This document shows positions 1 to 13,900 of a DNA stretch of 64,000 bases, in pieces; the first letter of the stretch is position 1, and each line of letters starts with the position of its first letter. A program made the position numbers and the translations under genes. Source of the stretch: Tanytarsus gracilentus (taxonomy: Eukaryota; Arthropoda; Insecta; Diptera; Chironomidae). The notes beneath the pieces are model-generated. The model was given only the letters and a program-made list of their open reading frames with translations. It was not told the origin of the DNA and did no database searches. The stretch covers positions 4,774,001 through 4,838,000 of the forward strand of contig JAXRKN010000039.1 in assembly GCA_038502055.1 (NCBI GenBank), read 5' to 3'.

Positions 1-47
1 CCTAGGGATGAGACACTTGAAATTTATTTTTAAAACTCTTCCATTAG

Positions 48-3000
48 ATACGGCGAATGCTCGCGTAGTTGTGGCGGAGGAGTTCAAGCAGCGCAACGTA
101 AATGCGACAGTCCATTGCCAGCGAATGGCGGAAAATTTTGTGCTGGTCAAAAAATTCAATATCGTTCGTGTAACACAAACGATTGTCCCGATGCCGCGCT
201 CGATTTTCGTGCCGAACAATGCAGTCGTTACGATAAAAATAAATTTAATTTGGAACTTCAGAAAGATGCAAAGTGGCTTCCGAAATACGGCCTTCCCGAG
301 AAAGATGAGTGCAAGCTGTTTTGTCGTCTGGAAGAGACTTCCTCATATTTCGAGCTCGCAAATCGAGTCGTTGATGGCACATCCTGTTCATACAATACCT
401 TTGACAAGTGCATTAATGGCGCATGTGTTCCAGCCGGTTGTGACAATGAACTCTACTCGACCGCAGAGGTTGACATGTGCGGTGTGTGCAAGGGTCGAAA
501 TGAGACATGCGAAAGCACGTACGGCAATCTAACTCACTATCAATTCCGCGAAAAAGCAAACTATCAGAATAGCTATTTCTTTATGAACGTGGTCACAATT
601 CCAAAGGGCGCAACGAACATTGAAATCATTCAAGCTGGACTTGAAGACGATCGCAATTACATCGCGCTGAGAGATGATCAAGATAATTACATTCTCAACG
701 ATTTGCATCACATTGAGGGGAGCCACAAGAAGATTTATTACGGTGGCGTCACATTTGAATATAACGGTGGCAAGAGCTCATTTGAGCGTGTAAATTCGAC
801 CTACGCGGTGCAGTTGAAGCGTGAACTGAAAGTGGACATTTTGTCATTTACTCCGCCTGCACGCGTCGAAGATTACATTATTAAGTTCTCATACACTCAC
901 TCCGATCCCGGCAAGATTACAAACAATCAAATTAATTACAACAGCAATGACTACTTGACGCCGAAAAAACAATACGTTTGGCAAATGCAAGATTGGAATG
1001 AGTGCAGTAACTTCTGTAATGGCAAGCAAATAAGGAAGGCATCATGCGTTGAGCTCAACTCAAAATCGTCCGTTTCCGACAACTATTGTCGAAATACTGC
1101 CAAGCCATTCGATGACTATCGCGAATGTAACACGGACTGTCGTCTCGGATGGGAAACCTTCAAATCTGAATGCTCGGTGAATTGTGGCGATGGAAATCGA
1201 ACGATTAAGTTTGAATGTGTACAGAGATATGATCGAGGCGATCAACCGGCGAAAATTGTAGATAAAAGTCATTGTGCGCATCGTCAAGAGACGACCGTCT
1301 ATGAGCCATGCTCGCAGGCTTGTAATGAGGTGCTGTGGTTTTATAGTGAATGGAATCAGGCAAGTTTTAATTAGTCAATTTTGAATAGCTCCAAAATTCA
1401 CACTTCAAAGCTCAATTCCGATTAGCCTTCAAGTTAATTTCTTTCGATATCTCCATAAGGAGCTAAAAAATAAATTAAGTTGTTTGAAATTGAATAAATT
1501 TGTTTTAACTGATGTCATATTCATCTCTCTTCCATTCCATAAACATCGCAATCAGTGCTCGCGATCGTGCGGTGGAGGCAAACAGAATCGAACTTACATG
1601 TGCTTATCTGATCCGGTTCATCGTCGACCAGTGAACGAGAAATATTGTAGTCACCTGCGTCGTGAAGAACTAGTTCGTTATTGCAATCAAGATGTCAGTT
1701 GTGCTGAGTGGGCGTACGGTGATTCTTCTCCCGTGAGTAGCATTTTAACTTATTTTAAATATTCATCACATTTAAATTTTTTGTATTTGGCTTTTTTTCG
1801 ATCAAAATTAACTCATTGGATTCTGAATTGGCGATGCTGATGAGACATCACATGCAGCGTCAATTCTTTATAGTATTTTTTGTGTAATTGAAATCTTTTG
1901 AATTGGCTTTTTTGTTGTTAATTTATTTATTTAAAAAAAATTAGTTCATAAATCATTTTTAAAAGTTTGAATCTATCATAAAAAAACATACATTTGTGTT
2001 CCTGTCTAGTGTTCGGTAACGTGTGGAGACGGTCAACAAACGACCGTAATTTATTGCAAGCAAAATAACGAAATTGTAAATCCTTCACTCTGTACAAGTC
2101 CAAAACCTAGAAAAATCATTAAGTCTTGTGTAATGCCGAAGTGTGATTCTGTGAGTAAGGTAAATGTCTTGAGAATTATTTATGTTGTAGAATTTAAGGA
2201 CATTTGATGGTTTTAATTTTAACTTTTCATAAAGAATTGAAACTTTCAAATGTCCGCACGTGTTGAGATTTATTTTATCGTAATCTCAATTTTAAATTGT
2301 TTACGCTTAATTTTGATTCTTAAAGTGCTTAAATGAAGACATCTTGTGGGTAATTTGTGTTGAGGTATTTTTGGTGGGTAATTTATTAAAGTAATGATTA
2401 AGGTTGTGAGAGGCAATTGTTCATAAAAATTTAAAAGGGATTTTATGGTCTTGTAGGTTGATATCAAAATATTATTATTATTACAAGGTTTGACAATTTT
2501 ATTGAAATTTAAAAAGTTTGCATGACAAATATTCATTTTTAAAGCCACCTCAATACCTCATCGACAAAGCACCTCCACTCTTTAAAATATGGCAATTTAT
2601 AATTTTTTGTAAAAACTATTTTTAGACGCAATATTTAATGTCTGTCCATTGTAGTTTGAGAATTGGCTTCTTTTATTTTTGAAATATTATGCTTAAACTA
2701 ATAAGCTTTTTTTTCTTCCCCATTAACTACCTTAAAAAAATAAAAATTACAATAGACACACTCGTAAAGATACAATAGAACATCATCAACATATTTTTTT
2801 TTGTTAATATTAAATTTTTGTACAGATCTCAAAGTTTTATTGGAGTTTGTTTCTCTTTCTCTCTTTTCCCTCTTTGTGTGAAAATCTTTTCCTGCAAATC
2901 AAACCGAAAAAAAATTCAACTTTAGGTTCAGAAAACATCTCTCGCAGATGTATCAGGAGCTGCAGCGCGTCCAGTCAGACCACAGCAACGTGTCACAGAT

Positions 3001-4967
3001 AATAACATAGTCTTACCTCAACTCGAGACCACCACCATGATGCCATCGAAATACGAATGGCGTACAACTCGATGGGGCGAGTGTTCAGTGTTGTGCGGAG
3101 AGAATGGCAAGAAAATTCGAAATGTCAGGTGTATTGATGTCCAGTCATCAAGTTACGATAGCGTCGATGAGCGCTATTGTGATCAAAGCCAGAAGCCTGT
3201 TAATGTCACAAACTGTAATGAATTCCGCTGCCCTCAATGGAATTGGGGAAAATGGAGCAAGGTATGATGACGTTGATTGTCACCTTTCACTTACACTTTC
3301 CTCTTCATACAATCCATTTAAAGACAAACAGCTGTAGCTTATAACAATTTCTTCTTAATCTACCATATTTAGTGTACTAACGAGTGTAAACGCGAGCGTC
3401 AAGTTGTTTGTCAAGATCATCGTGGCAAAAGTAGTGATCAATGTCCTCTTGATATGGAGCCGCTTCAATCGGAAGCTTGTTGTCACTTTCGATGGAGAGC
3501 GATGTGGAAACCAGTATGTTACGCATTTTATTTTTATCTTTGTGATTTATCGAAAAGCCTTTGAGTGCATTTTTCAGAATTTTAAATTAAAAACTTTTAG
3601 ATCATCATTACACGATTTTCCTTAATGACTTTTTTAACTCTTCAATTTCATCTTCTCATAACAATAGTGTTCAGCAGCATGCGGTACAGGCATACGCATA
3701 AAGGAGCCCGTCTGCATGCGCCTTTATCCCCGATCACTCGACAATCCGCATCCAATTAAGAATGGAACACGAGTCGATCCGAAATTCTGCGCACAGCTGC
3801 CGCCACCAAAATATGAGAAGACGAAAAAGGTGTGCAAGAGTAAATATCCGTGCATTCATTCATTCAAATGGATTGTCGGACCGTGGCTTAAGGTGAGTTG
3901 TCATCACTCTTTATGATGTGCATATGCAATAAAGGCGTGCGGATAATTTAACATGTTTATTCACACATATTTATGCAGTGTTCATCGGGTTGCGGCTCTG
4001 GTTACACAACTAGGAATGTCACATGTACAAATGGACGTATCGAATCGCCCAATGAATGCACCGAACCGCGACCCATCAAATATAAGCAGTGTGAAAACAA
4101 AAGTCATTGCCGATGGCGCTACGGCAAGTGGAAAAATTGCACTTGTGCCGGATACCAGAAGAGACGAATCACTTGCTGGGATGGATATAAAAATAAGGCC
4201 GCTTCGAATTGTCCCGACGAAGATAGACCGATTTCACGCCAACGCTGTAACGCGCCGCCAAATTGTAAGTCTCAACCTTAAAAATTATCACATTCACACA
4301 CATATCCATTTCTTAATTAGGTTCATGCAAGAGCATTCAACATTACCAACGAACTCGTACGGATGGCGAATATCAGATCAATATTCGAGGGCGTGAAGTG
4401 GAAATTTATTGTCATAATATGAATTCTGATAATCCTACGGAATATATTACATTGCGAAAAGGAAATCAAGAGAACTACTCATTGTTCTACAGCAAGCGTG
4501 CGAGTGATGTGACGCGATGTGAAAATGGGAAGGGCCTGCACGACGAGTCCATTCATTATGGCACAACCAGATTCAATAAAGTTCGTATCAATATTAACAC
4601 GCTGGAGATTTTGGACGATGATTTTGAGTTTTCGCAAACGGTCGGAAAGCAGCAGAAATATGCGACGGGCGGCGATTGCTATAGCAATTCGGGCTCATGC
4701 CCGCAAGGCGATTTCTTTGTTAATTTGGAAGGCACGGGCTTCAGAATACGACCGTCCATGACGTGGGATGCAAACGGAACAAATTCAACAATAGAATATA
4801 TAATTATGGTAACACACGCTCGACGAATGTCCTAAATTCCTTTATATTTAGCTCTTTTTGTTTCTCTCTAATAGCTCGACAAACCTTATCAGAAAGTGAG
4901 AGCGCGGTGTGGCGGCTATTGCGGGACATGTCGACCGAACAGAGGCATCTACTTAGACGTTCTATGA
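48..4967 (+). CDS. AdamTS-A: ADAMTS metalloprotease, GON-1/ADAMTS9/20 class (3' part; 5' end outside window)
   Basis: Secreted extracellular-matrix protease; only the non-catalytic part is present, about 1,066 codons. Exons by splice signal and phase: 48-1359, 1556-1732, 2010-2150, 2926-3261, 3373-3513, 3668-3892, 3979-4264, 4321-4808, 4875-4967. Domain order: a first thrombospondin repeat (YGECSRSCGGG), an ADAMTS Cys-rich region ending in CGVCKGRNETC, a Cys-poor spacer, then nine more thrombospondin repeats (motifs such as WNECSNFC, WGECSVLC, WSKCTNEC), and a C-terminal GON domain (4321-4967) finishing CGGYCGTC. Several introns fall just before the first Cys of a repeat, in phase 0, which fits duplication of repeat-coding exons. 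The first intron uses a GC donor. The GON domain defines the gon-1/ADAMTS9/20 class, which is known for matrix remodelling during cell migration. The symbol is assigned by class; orthology to fly AdamTS-A was not tested. Confidence 0.93.
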
Positions 4968-7900
4968 GCCAACATGAGAGAGTAATCTTAGAGGATTTTT
5001 AAGTGAAAGTTTTCAACTTTTTTTTATTAATTTGGAAACTTTTAAAATGTGTAGGTCAGAACGTCGTTACTTTTTGTCTTAAGCATTTTCAATTGTGCCT
5101 TAAATAATTGCAAAATGATCTCTACCAAAAAAAATAATATCGTATGATTGTAAATGACAAGCTGTTCAGTTTTATCGAGCAGCTATTGTTAATGAGGATT
5201 TCAAGTTTAGATAATTCGTAGAAAATTGTGAAAGGATCGTCCTTAAGTGACACTTTTTAAAGTTCACATTTACACCTTAAGATCCTCCCTTTGTTATGTA
5301 AGACCCAAACTATGAACAGCAGCCACTACAAAAAATATTTTAAAACAAGATCGCTAAAAAAAGTGTTCATTATCGATTCGATAGAAAAAAAAATATTAGT
5401 AACCATCGAATACTGCCGAGATACTCAACTTTTTAATACTACAACGCACACAAATCGTTCTCGTTGAACTTATCGTATTTCAATGTCATTTGTAAAGAAA
5501 TTAATTCGATTCCATTTGCGTAAGCGTTTAAAATTGATTTTTAAAAAATGCTTTGAGAGCAAAAATCTCATCAATTTTATTCGAAATTTTTTTCGCAGTC
5601 TTTTGAGAAAAAAAATGCAACTTGAATAATGTTTAATAAAAAGTACAAACAAAATTTTTTCGTAGATTGTTTAAAGGAATTAGCCAAATGGCCATTTACC
5701 AGGCAGCTAGCGTGTGAGAAAAATTAGTGGCAACCGTTACAGTAAAAAAAAAGAAAATTCACCAGAATTGTTTGAGGAATGACAGAATAAACTTTACACT
5801 AATTTAAGATATTTTTTCTCTACAATCTCTTTAATTCGATGGAAGCAAGAAAAACTTTTAGAAATTGTGTTCAAAAAAAAGCTTCACGCGAAAAAAAAGT
5901 AATTAGGTGAATAAAAGAACGCTTAGGCACAAAACAAAAAATTAAATTTCGCTTATTTATTAAAAACACATCAGAAAGAGGTTAAAAATTTTTTCATAAG
6001 ATTAAACAAACGCTGCAAATTCGCTTCACATCAAATTAAGAATAAACTGAAGTAGAAAACCTTTTTATAATTTAATAATTGTACATGTGCCTTTATATTA
6101 CTATTAATTAATAAATTATTTTTTATTGAAAAAATTTAAAAAAATTATTTATTATTTTTTAATATTTCAGAGCTATTTTTAGCAGAATTATTCAAATTGT
6201 TCAACCCGGGTTGAAAAATTTAATTTAAAATTTTAATAATCTTCAGCCCATAACAACTTCATTAATCTCTTCATCATTTTCTTCCTGTTCCATTGACATC
6301 AATTTCCATTAGCTAACAACACGACAAACCCATGTCAACCTTCATGCAGCATAAGACACACATTAATAATCAATAAATTGCATTTAATAATGATGCAAGA
6401 CTAATTTAGGATTTGATAAATTGCATTTTCCTCGCCTTAGAAGAAATTTCTCGCCAAATGAAGACGAAAGGAATTAAGGTTAATCGTGTTGTGTCATAAT
6501 CATGAGATCCATTATCTTTGTCATAAAAAATTATGCGCTGAAGAACCATTCGGGCTAATTGTTTCTTTTTTATTCGTTCTCACAGTTAATGGATTTTGAA
6601 TTATTGCAAAACTGTGATAAATTGTTGTTGCCGTGTAGTTATCTAAAGAGATGTTCTTGAGAAACTTCAGAGTGCATTAAGATGTGTTGAAATTTATGGT
6701 TAATCTTGAAGGGAGCGCCACATTGGAACCTCTTAATGTGAATCTTAAAATATTCTTGATATCAAATTTAAAAAAAATTCAATTGATCAAATTGACAAAA
6801 ATGATCAATGATATTTCAGTAAAACTCTTCGCAAGCATTATGAAAACTCATAAAACAGCCGTGCGGATGCATCCAGCTGCAATCGCACACCCATCTCCAC
6901 AATTATAAACAAATCGATGGTCATCGATCTCTGTCTTTATATTCTCACACAATGCAATCAGAGAAAATTAAAATGTCAATAATTGATTTGCTTATTTTCA
7001 AATTATTTTCCATGCTTTGTTTGCTTAATGAATTTTCACTAAATTAAAAAAATTAAATTTTTGACTGAATTTAAGCTTTTAAAATATCCAAAAAAGGAAA
7101 ATAAAAAATTATTTGTTTACATCATTATTAAAGTGTATTACTCTCAATTCAGGTTATTCCCAAAATAAATCAATTTCCTTGACACTCGATCATGAATCAT
7201 CAAGCCTGTAATGCCATATGAGAGAAAGAAACAGACAGACGTCCATAAGCACACCATGAGATGCATTTTAATGTTTATTTTGCCACTTAATTCATGACTT
7301 TCTTGAAGAGCATCTCGAGCTATAAACTTCCCTATTTGCTCAATTAACAACAATATGATGAAGTGAAATCAGAGCTGCGTAAGCCATAATATTGCATTTA
7401 CGGCTTCAACGAACTACGATTGACATTGTAAAATTTCTTGAGCAATTTGAATTACTCGCATTTGCACTCGATAATAAAAATGGGTTGAATGATCATCGCG
7501 AGTGATTTTATTCGTACTTACTTTGTATTTTCTGACAAAATAAAATTTTTCATTCACAAAAATCATTTTCTTATCAACAGTGTCTGCAATAAATTTTTTA
7601 CGAGTTCTCATTTTTAATTTGGCATTTTTTCGATTATGATTTTTTTTAAAAAATTACTCATTTATTTTGGGGTCAAATGAAGAGGGCTGAAAAAATTGTT
7701 TTTAAATGTCCGCTGTAATTAAAAAATCGAATTTAATTTCATTAATTTGCGACATGATTTCTTCTCTTAAAATTTAATTATTTAAGTCGAATTAAAAGTT
7801 TAAATAATAAATTTTAATGTCTTTCAAAGCGTTTCACAAAACACACCATATATAAACTGCAATTTAAACCTTTTAGATTCAAATGTTATAAAAATGTTTT

Positions 7901-10900
7901 TTCGCCCACGATCACTAATTAGCATGCCGTATCGGCTTCAATTAATTTAATCTCGTCGGAGCCTTTTGTGAAATGCAAAAATTGGAAGAGAAAGAGATGT
8001 GCTGTAAAATTTATTGTCGGTCGAATGCCGTTTTTGGAATAAATAAATCAATTAGCGCGCAATTTAATGCCGAGATGGAAATTTATGAGCATTAATCACT
8101 GGCGGAGGGGATTTGCATCAATTTTGAGCCCTTCAGCCTCCAAAGCACTTCACTAATTAAATCCTCAGCCAATGTCGATTATTAATAATCTGAAGCAACT
8201 CTTTTTTTCTTCCGGCTCACTGACGACGTCTTGGCTTAATTCATGTTGACACATTTAATTTTTCTTCTTTCGCAACCCCGCAAGCACTGTGAAGTGCTAT
8301 TGACAACGATGGTAATCGATAGAGTTCTTAATTGATGTCCATTTAAAGCATAATTGTCTCAATAAAAGTGTGCACAGTACGCGATTTAATCTCGATTGCG
8401 GAATTGCAATCTCTCTGTCGCATGACTAACTCTTTTCAATTGGCAATTCATTTATTATAGATACATGTGAGAGATTTCTAAAGGGAAAATATTTAATCGA
8501 TTTGATGGCGTGCAGATAAATTGCCTTTCGTTTGACGACGTGTGAGCTATTCGAGTGTTTCATACAAATTTGAAACAATTTTTTCTCGCCGATTGAACGT
8601 CTGAAACGTTACTTAATTTCTTAACAATCCCGAGCCACGAGAGTTCACAGCTTAAGTATTTTTATTGGAATTAAATTCCTCTATAATCTACTTGGAAGTG
8701 CCATTTGCTCATTGTCGAGTGATTTTGATTGCGATAAAATGAGATTTCTAAGATTTCCTTCAAGTATTTTTCTTTCAAAGGCGATGATCGTTGGAGATTC
8801 AAGTGAAAAAATGTCCAAGAAATTCTTGAAACTTCATATGAAGGTATTTTTATTGGTTTGAGTTTAGAATTTTGAAAATTCATAAAATTTTATTCAGATT
8901 AGCATTTTTTCGATTCAATTTAAAATTTTCTGAAATCACGTGGTAAAATTTTTGTTTTGATAAAAAAAATAGGACAAAAAAGTTTCGTCTAATGGCGTCT
9001 AATAAATTAATGATTTACTACACTTAAAAAAAGTTATTAATTAATCTCAAAATTCCGATCATAAAATCGCCAGCAATACTTTGTAATTCTCAATCATATC
9101 TCACAACATTTTTTTCAAAAATTACCTTTAATAGCCGCTTAATTAATATTACATATATGTCGTAAGCCATTGATGGTCATAAAAAATCCAGCAATTAAAA
9201 AAACTTAACACGATAAAATTCATTGAATCCACTCAAATACAATTCACAATTGATAATATCACAAGTAATAAAAAAAAGTTTTTTTAATTATTCAAAGCCT
9301 TTAAATCACCCGTAAAATACGCGACTCAAAGTCGTTAAGTGAGCATGTTAGAGTGGAAAAGTGAAGGACAGTTAACCTTCTTTTTATTGCTTAAATTAGA
9401 CATGCATAAATGCAAATTTATCAGCTCGGGCTTCTATAATATTTCCATACAGAAAACTCCGACAGAGCATGATTAAGTCTATTTATGTATGAAAAATATA
9501 ATTAATGAATTGAACATCGAAGTGCATTAATACTTTATATGAACAAAAATATAAATGTGAAAAATCATATATTTATCACGTGTTAGAATTCGAAGTACTT
9601 TTATTTTAATTTTCGAGATGTTAAAAATGATTAGATTTCATATAATAGCAAAAAATATCAATTGAAAAATAAATTCAAGCCAAGGGATAGAAACTTAAAA
9701 ATTAAAAGATTTCAACACTAAATTTCATTATTTGTATCAATTTTTTCATGATTCAATTTTATAAAAATTCAATATAAAAAATCTCTATTTCATTCTCAAG
9801 AAATTATCGACTAAGAACCCCCTTGATCTAATCCTTGCACGACATCTATAAGCACACATCCAATAAACTCTATTTAGCCTCTTGTCTCCGACCATAAAGA
9901 ATAAAATAAATTTACTATTTGCGAGTGCAACACAGAACAAAGGCAGCAGGAGAAGAAATATCGCATACATCGTCTCTCTGGCAAGTTGCTATGTCGTCGT
10001 GTCGTGGAGATGCAAATCTATAGATTTGTTTTGGCATTCAACGAGAGAGAGCCTAGGAGTGAGATGAAATATTGTGTGAAGCTGAATGAATGTAAGACAT
10101 GACTGCAAATCGACAGTTAATATTTTAATTCATTGTTGAAAATTGAGTCATTTAGAGGCAGAGAGAGACAGAGAAAACGGGAATAGCCATGTAAGGTAGA
10201 TGCATGCATCATGATATTGCAGGAAATGCAAATCCTTCTTTTTCACACAACAGAAACAATGTGACATGAATGGAATTTGTGTGCTGTGCGACATTTGAGT
10301 TAATTATAGTGAAATTGTGATAGGTCCGGAATTTAAATTATTAAAAGTGTTTAATTAATCAATAAATTATCAAGTTGAACTTCAAAAGTTTATTTTAAAA
10401 ATATTTTTAAGGATGAATTTCCACTCTGCACACCTTTCGAGTCACATACCATGAATTGTAATTTTCAATAAATTCGATTGTAATTCTTATCATATCGGGT
10501 GGCTGTCATAAATGTGTCACGCCGCATTCAGATGACCATAAAATGGACACTTCTTACACATTTCTGATCAAAAACGACACTGCTCACATTTCAATGATAA
10601 AATGTATAGAAGGAAAATATGCGATTGACTTTTAAATAAATAAAAAATCTTTATGGGTCATCACCAACATCTTTGGCACTTCATTCTCGCATATATGCAT
10701 TTTTAAATGACGATGATGGATCGATTGATCATAAATTCATTTCTCACTCGCGTTCATATTTTGACTGGCAGTTGGCTGCAGTTTAGTGAACTCAATAGAA
10801 ATGTGCTTTCTGCAATGTCATAAAAATCGTTTATATGCAAATCGCGAGTAAACAGCGCTGATTAATATGCGACAGAAAAGAATAAAACTGAGCCGTTATG

Positions 10901-13900
10901 ACTCAATGTAGACTCATGGACGACGATGATGTTGTTGAGGAAAAAAATTTATTTTAAAATTTAAAAAACTCCTTGATTGCTTAGAAATGTTTGACTAATT
11001 ATTTTAATTTTTTACCATTAAAAAAATAATTTTTAAAGCTGTTTAAGAAAAATTAATTATTTTATAAAGAAGCCATTGATTAATAATCAAAACCACACTA
11101 CCTGTACCACCTATGGATAGTAGCATGCAAAATTGAAAACTACCCACAGTCTTAATTAATCGCCATAGATGAATGCGACACGTTGATAAGTGTGATTTAT
11201 GACATTTGTAAATAATGCACTCAGATGCACACGAAAAATCTCGCAGGCAAATGTTTATTAATTTCATATTGCATAGTTATTCAATTAACCTGCAGAAGAT
11301 GTTGTTTTCATTCTATACTACGCGCACTAAACTCGTTTCAACAGCAGCACCCGAGGATCGAGTGGAATAAATTAATAATTTTCTCATCAATACAGCGTGC
11401 AGATTCATACAGAAGTTCAACAAAGTGAAATATTTCGCTGTCGAGTTTTATGTTTTCAATTTAATTTAATGCTAGCAAGTAGTATTTAATACTATCAGAT
11501 TCCTATAAATCTTAAAGGCATTAATTTAAATCTCGCTCGATGTTTCGCTTATGCGAGATTCACGCGAGCTACTTTCAAAAACGTGGTGGATTAAAATGAA
11601 TCAATTGAGGTGTTTTAAGGTGGAGAGAAAAAAAAATGAAAAAGTAATTTGCTAAAATTATTTCAGTTCTCATAAATTTTTCCTCACAATTAGTAGTTGA
11701 TGAAATAATTATAAAATTGTATATTTTATTATCGTTCCCTTGACCGAGTTCCAGCATCGTTTAATTTTCTTTGACAACCTTAAATAATAATAATGTGCAG
11801 CATGCATTGCTGCTCTCCGCCAAAAAAATTAAATTCATCGGAAAGTATTTTTCTTTTATAAGTGAATTATGCAGATATTTGATCTCTCTTTTTCATACGA
11901 AAATATTTACTGAATAAAGAGAGAAGGCAAGCCGATAATCAATAAAGGAGGTGCTGGATTACTTGAGGTGAAATTAAAGTTATTTTCGCTCTTTTGCTGT
12001 GCAACGTTTTCAATATCAGATTTCCGAATGCAAATTATTTGAATCACTGGGGCAGTCGTCTCGTGGATGAAAACGAGAAGGAAGAAAAGACGAAAAAGCT
12101 TTTAAAGTCAAGCATGGGAAATTTTAAATATTTTTAAATTTTAAAATTAAATTTCCATTCCTTGATTTTTTAAAAATACCACACAGCAAATCCAATACAA
12201 TAAAGCATCAAACGAGAGGATTAGAGTAAGGAATTTATTAAATTTCACTCTGTTATTATTCGCATACCTTTTTTTCTTCATAAGATGCATTTTATAATAT
12301 GACATTAAGCTCTCAGACTCTCTTCAGTGCGCTGTATAAACGGCAATGAATCTGATATGAATCAGCAAACTAACAACCGACCGACAGTCGACTGCAGATT
12401 GATCAATTTAATTAATAGAAAATTAATGACGACAACCACGATGAAATGAGAAGTGGAAAAGAGAAGAAATCCACGGTTGATTGCTCACTGGACATAAATT
12501 CCCAACCGAGAGTGATCGCGATTTTTTATGACAATAAAAGTCATCTCAAAATGGAATAAATTGAAAAGACATTTAATCAATTTTTTTACGTTCATAAATC
12601 GATTTTTAAATCTTTATTTTTTGTTTTAAAAAATTTATAAAACGATCGACATTTCGCAACACCATTAAAGAACAATATTAATTGCTTTTACAGTTGAACA
12701 GCTGAATGTCTTAAGTGAGTGCACCAGGAGAGAACAATCCTCTTCATATATAGCCAGAAAGATGTTAACAACGAGATAAAAATCGCACACAATAAATATT
12801 GGCAAAGGACTGCATTGATTTACAGCCGTACATTAACGATGTGCCTTACTCCCTTGCTGTCAATTAGCGTTTCAACGTTGCAACTTTTAAATTTATCTCG
12901 CTCGCTCACAAATTCCTCAACAAAATTGAACAACTTTTTTTTTCGCAGTGCGGATAATTTATATTTACACAAAACTGCTTAATTTCCTTCGCAACATTTA
13001 ACAAATTATAGTTGTCAATAATTTTATTTAACTTTTTTGCAGGCCGCATGTGAGTACATCGATTGACTTTGATATACTACGTTTTTAGTACTTAAGTTGG
13101 AGTGTTCAATCGAATGAGTCAATTTTTTGCCACATTTTATTTTGATGATAAAAAACTTAATTTTTAATTTCTAATTTAATTTTACGTCATATTCCAGCAG
13201 AGACATTAGAATCATGTTTGAAAGAGCGAAAAACACACATGAACAGCGTTTTGCACACACAATTGATTTATGATCTCTTTTTTACATCCATAAAATTGCT
13301 TAATCGTTTATCATTAGAAGGAGAAAAAGTTCTTTATGACTAAACAGGCCAAAGAGAGCTGAAGATAGAGCATAAATCACAATCGTTTGTCATAATTGAG
13401 AGTAAGAGAGAAAAAAAGCATGAATCAGATTAAGTTGATGCAATTATGTGAGGGACTGAGAGATATGTTTCACAACTACTGTTTGTATGAAAAAGTGAAT
13501 GTGATTGTCGAGTGATATCATGTTCATACATACAGTTGCAAAATTACCCCGAGTCATAAATGCTGGTAATAAAAGGTCAAGTAGCTTCCAGAATTACAAC
13601 AGCCCGAGATTGAATGAATGAATGAAGTTTCTGTGACGAGTTGGAACATCCAGGAAATCTGATTATGAATGTAAATTGACTGTTTATCTCAAACTCGTTT
13701 CACATAAAATTTATGCGGCCATATTTCACGAGATTATCAATAAGTTTTTTGGAAGATTTATGACTGAATGAAACTGAAGAAGCAGATTTTTCCAATTTTG
13801 ATTCATCTCAAAAAGGCTTTTTTGGAATGTCATAAAATTTTTGTGAAATTTATCAATTTTTTAGTAGAAAATTCTTCATATTTGAATTTAAATTTTCATA

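Noticed and set aside
6196..6215. CAACCCGGGTTG palindrome
   Set aside because: A single short palindrome with no repeat partner or gene context.
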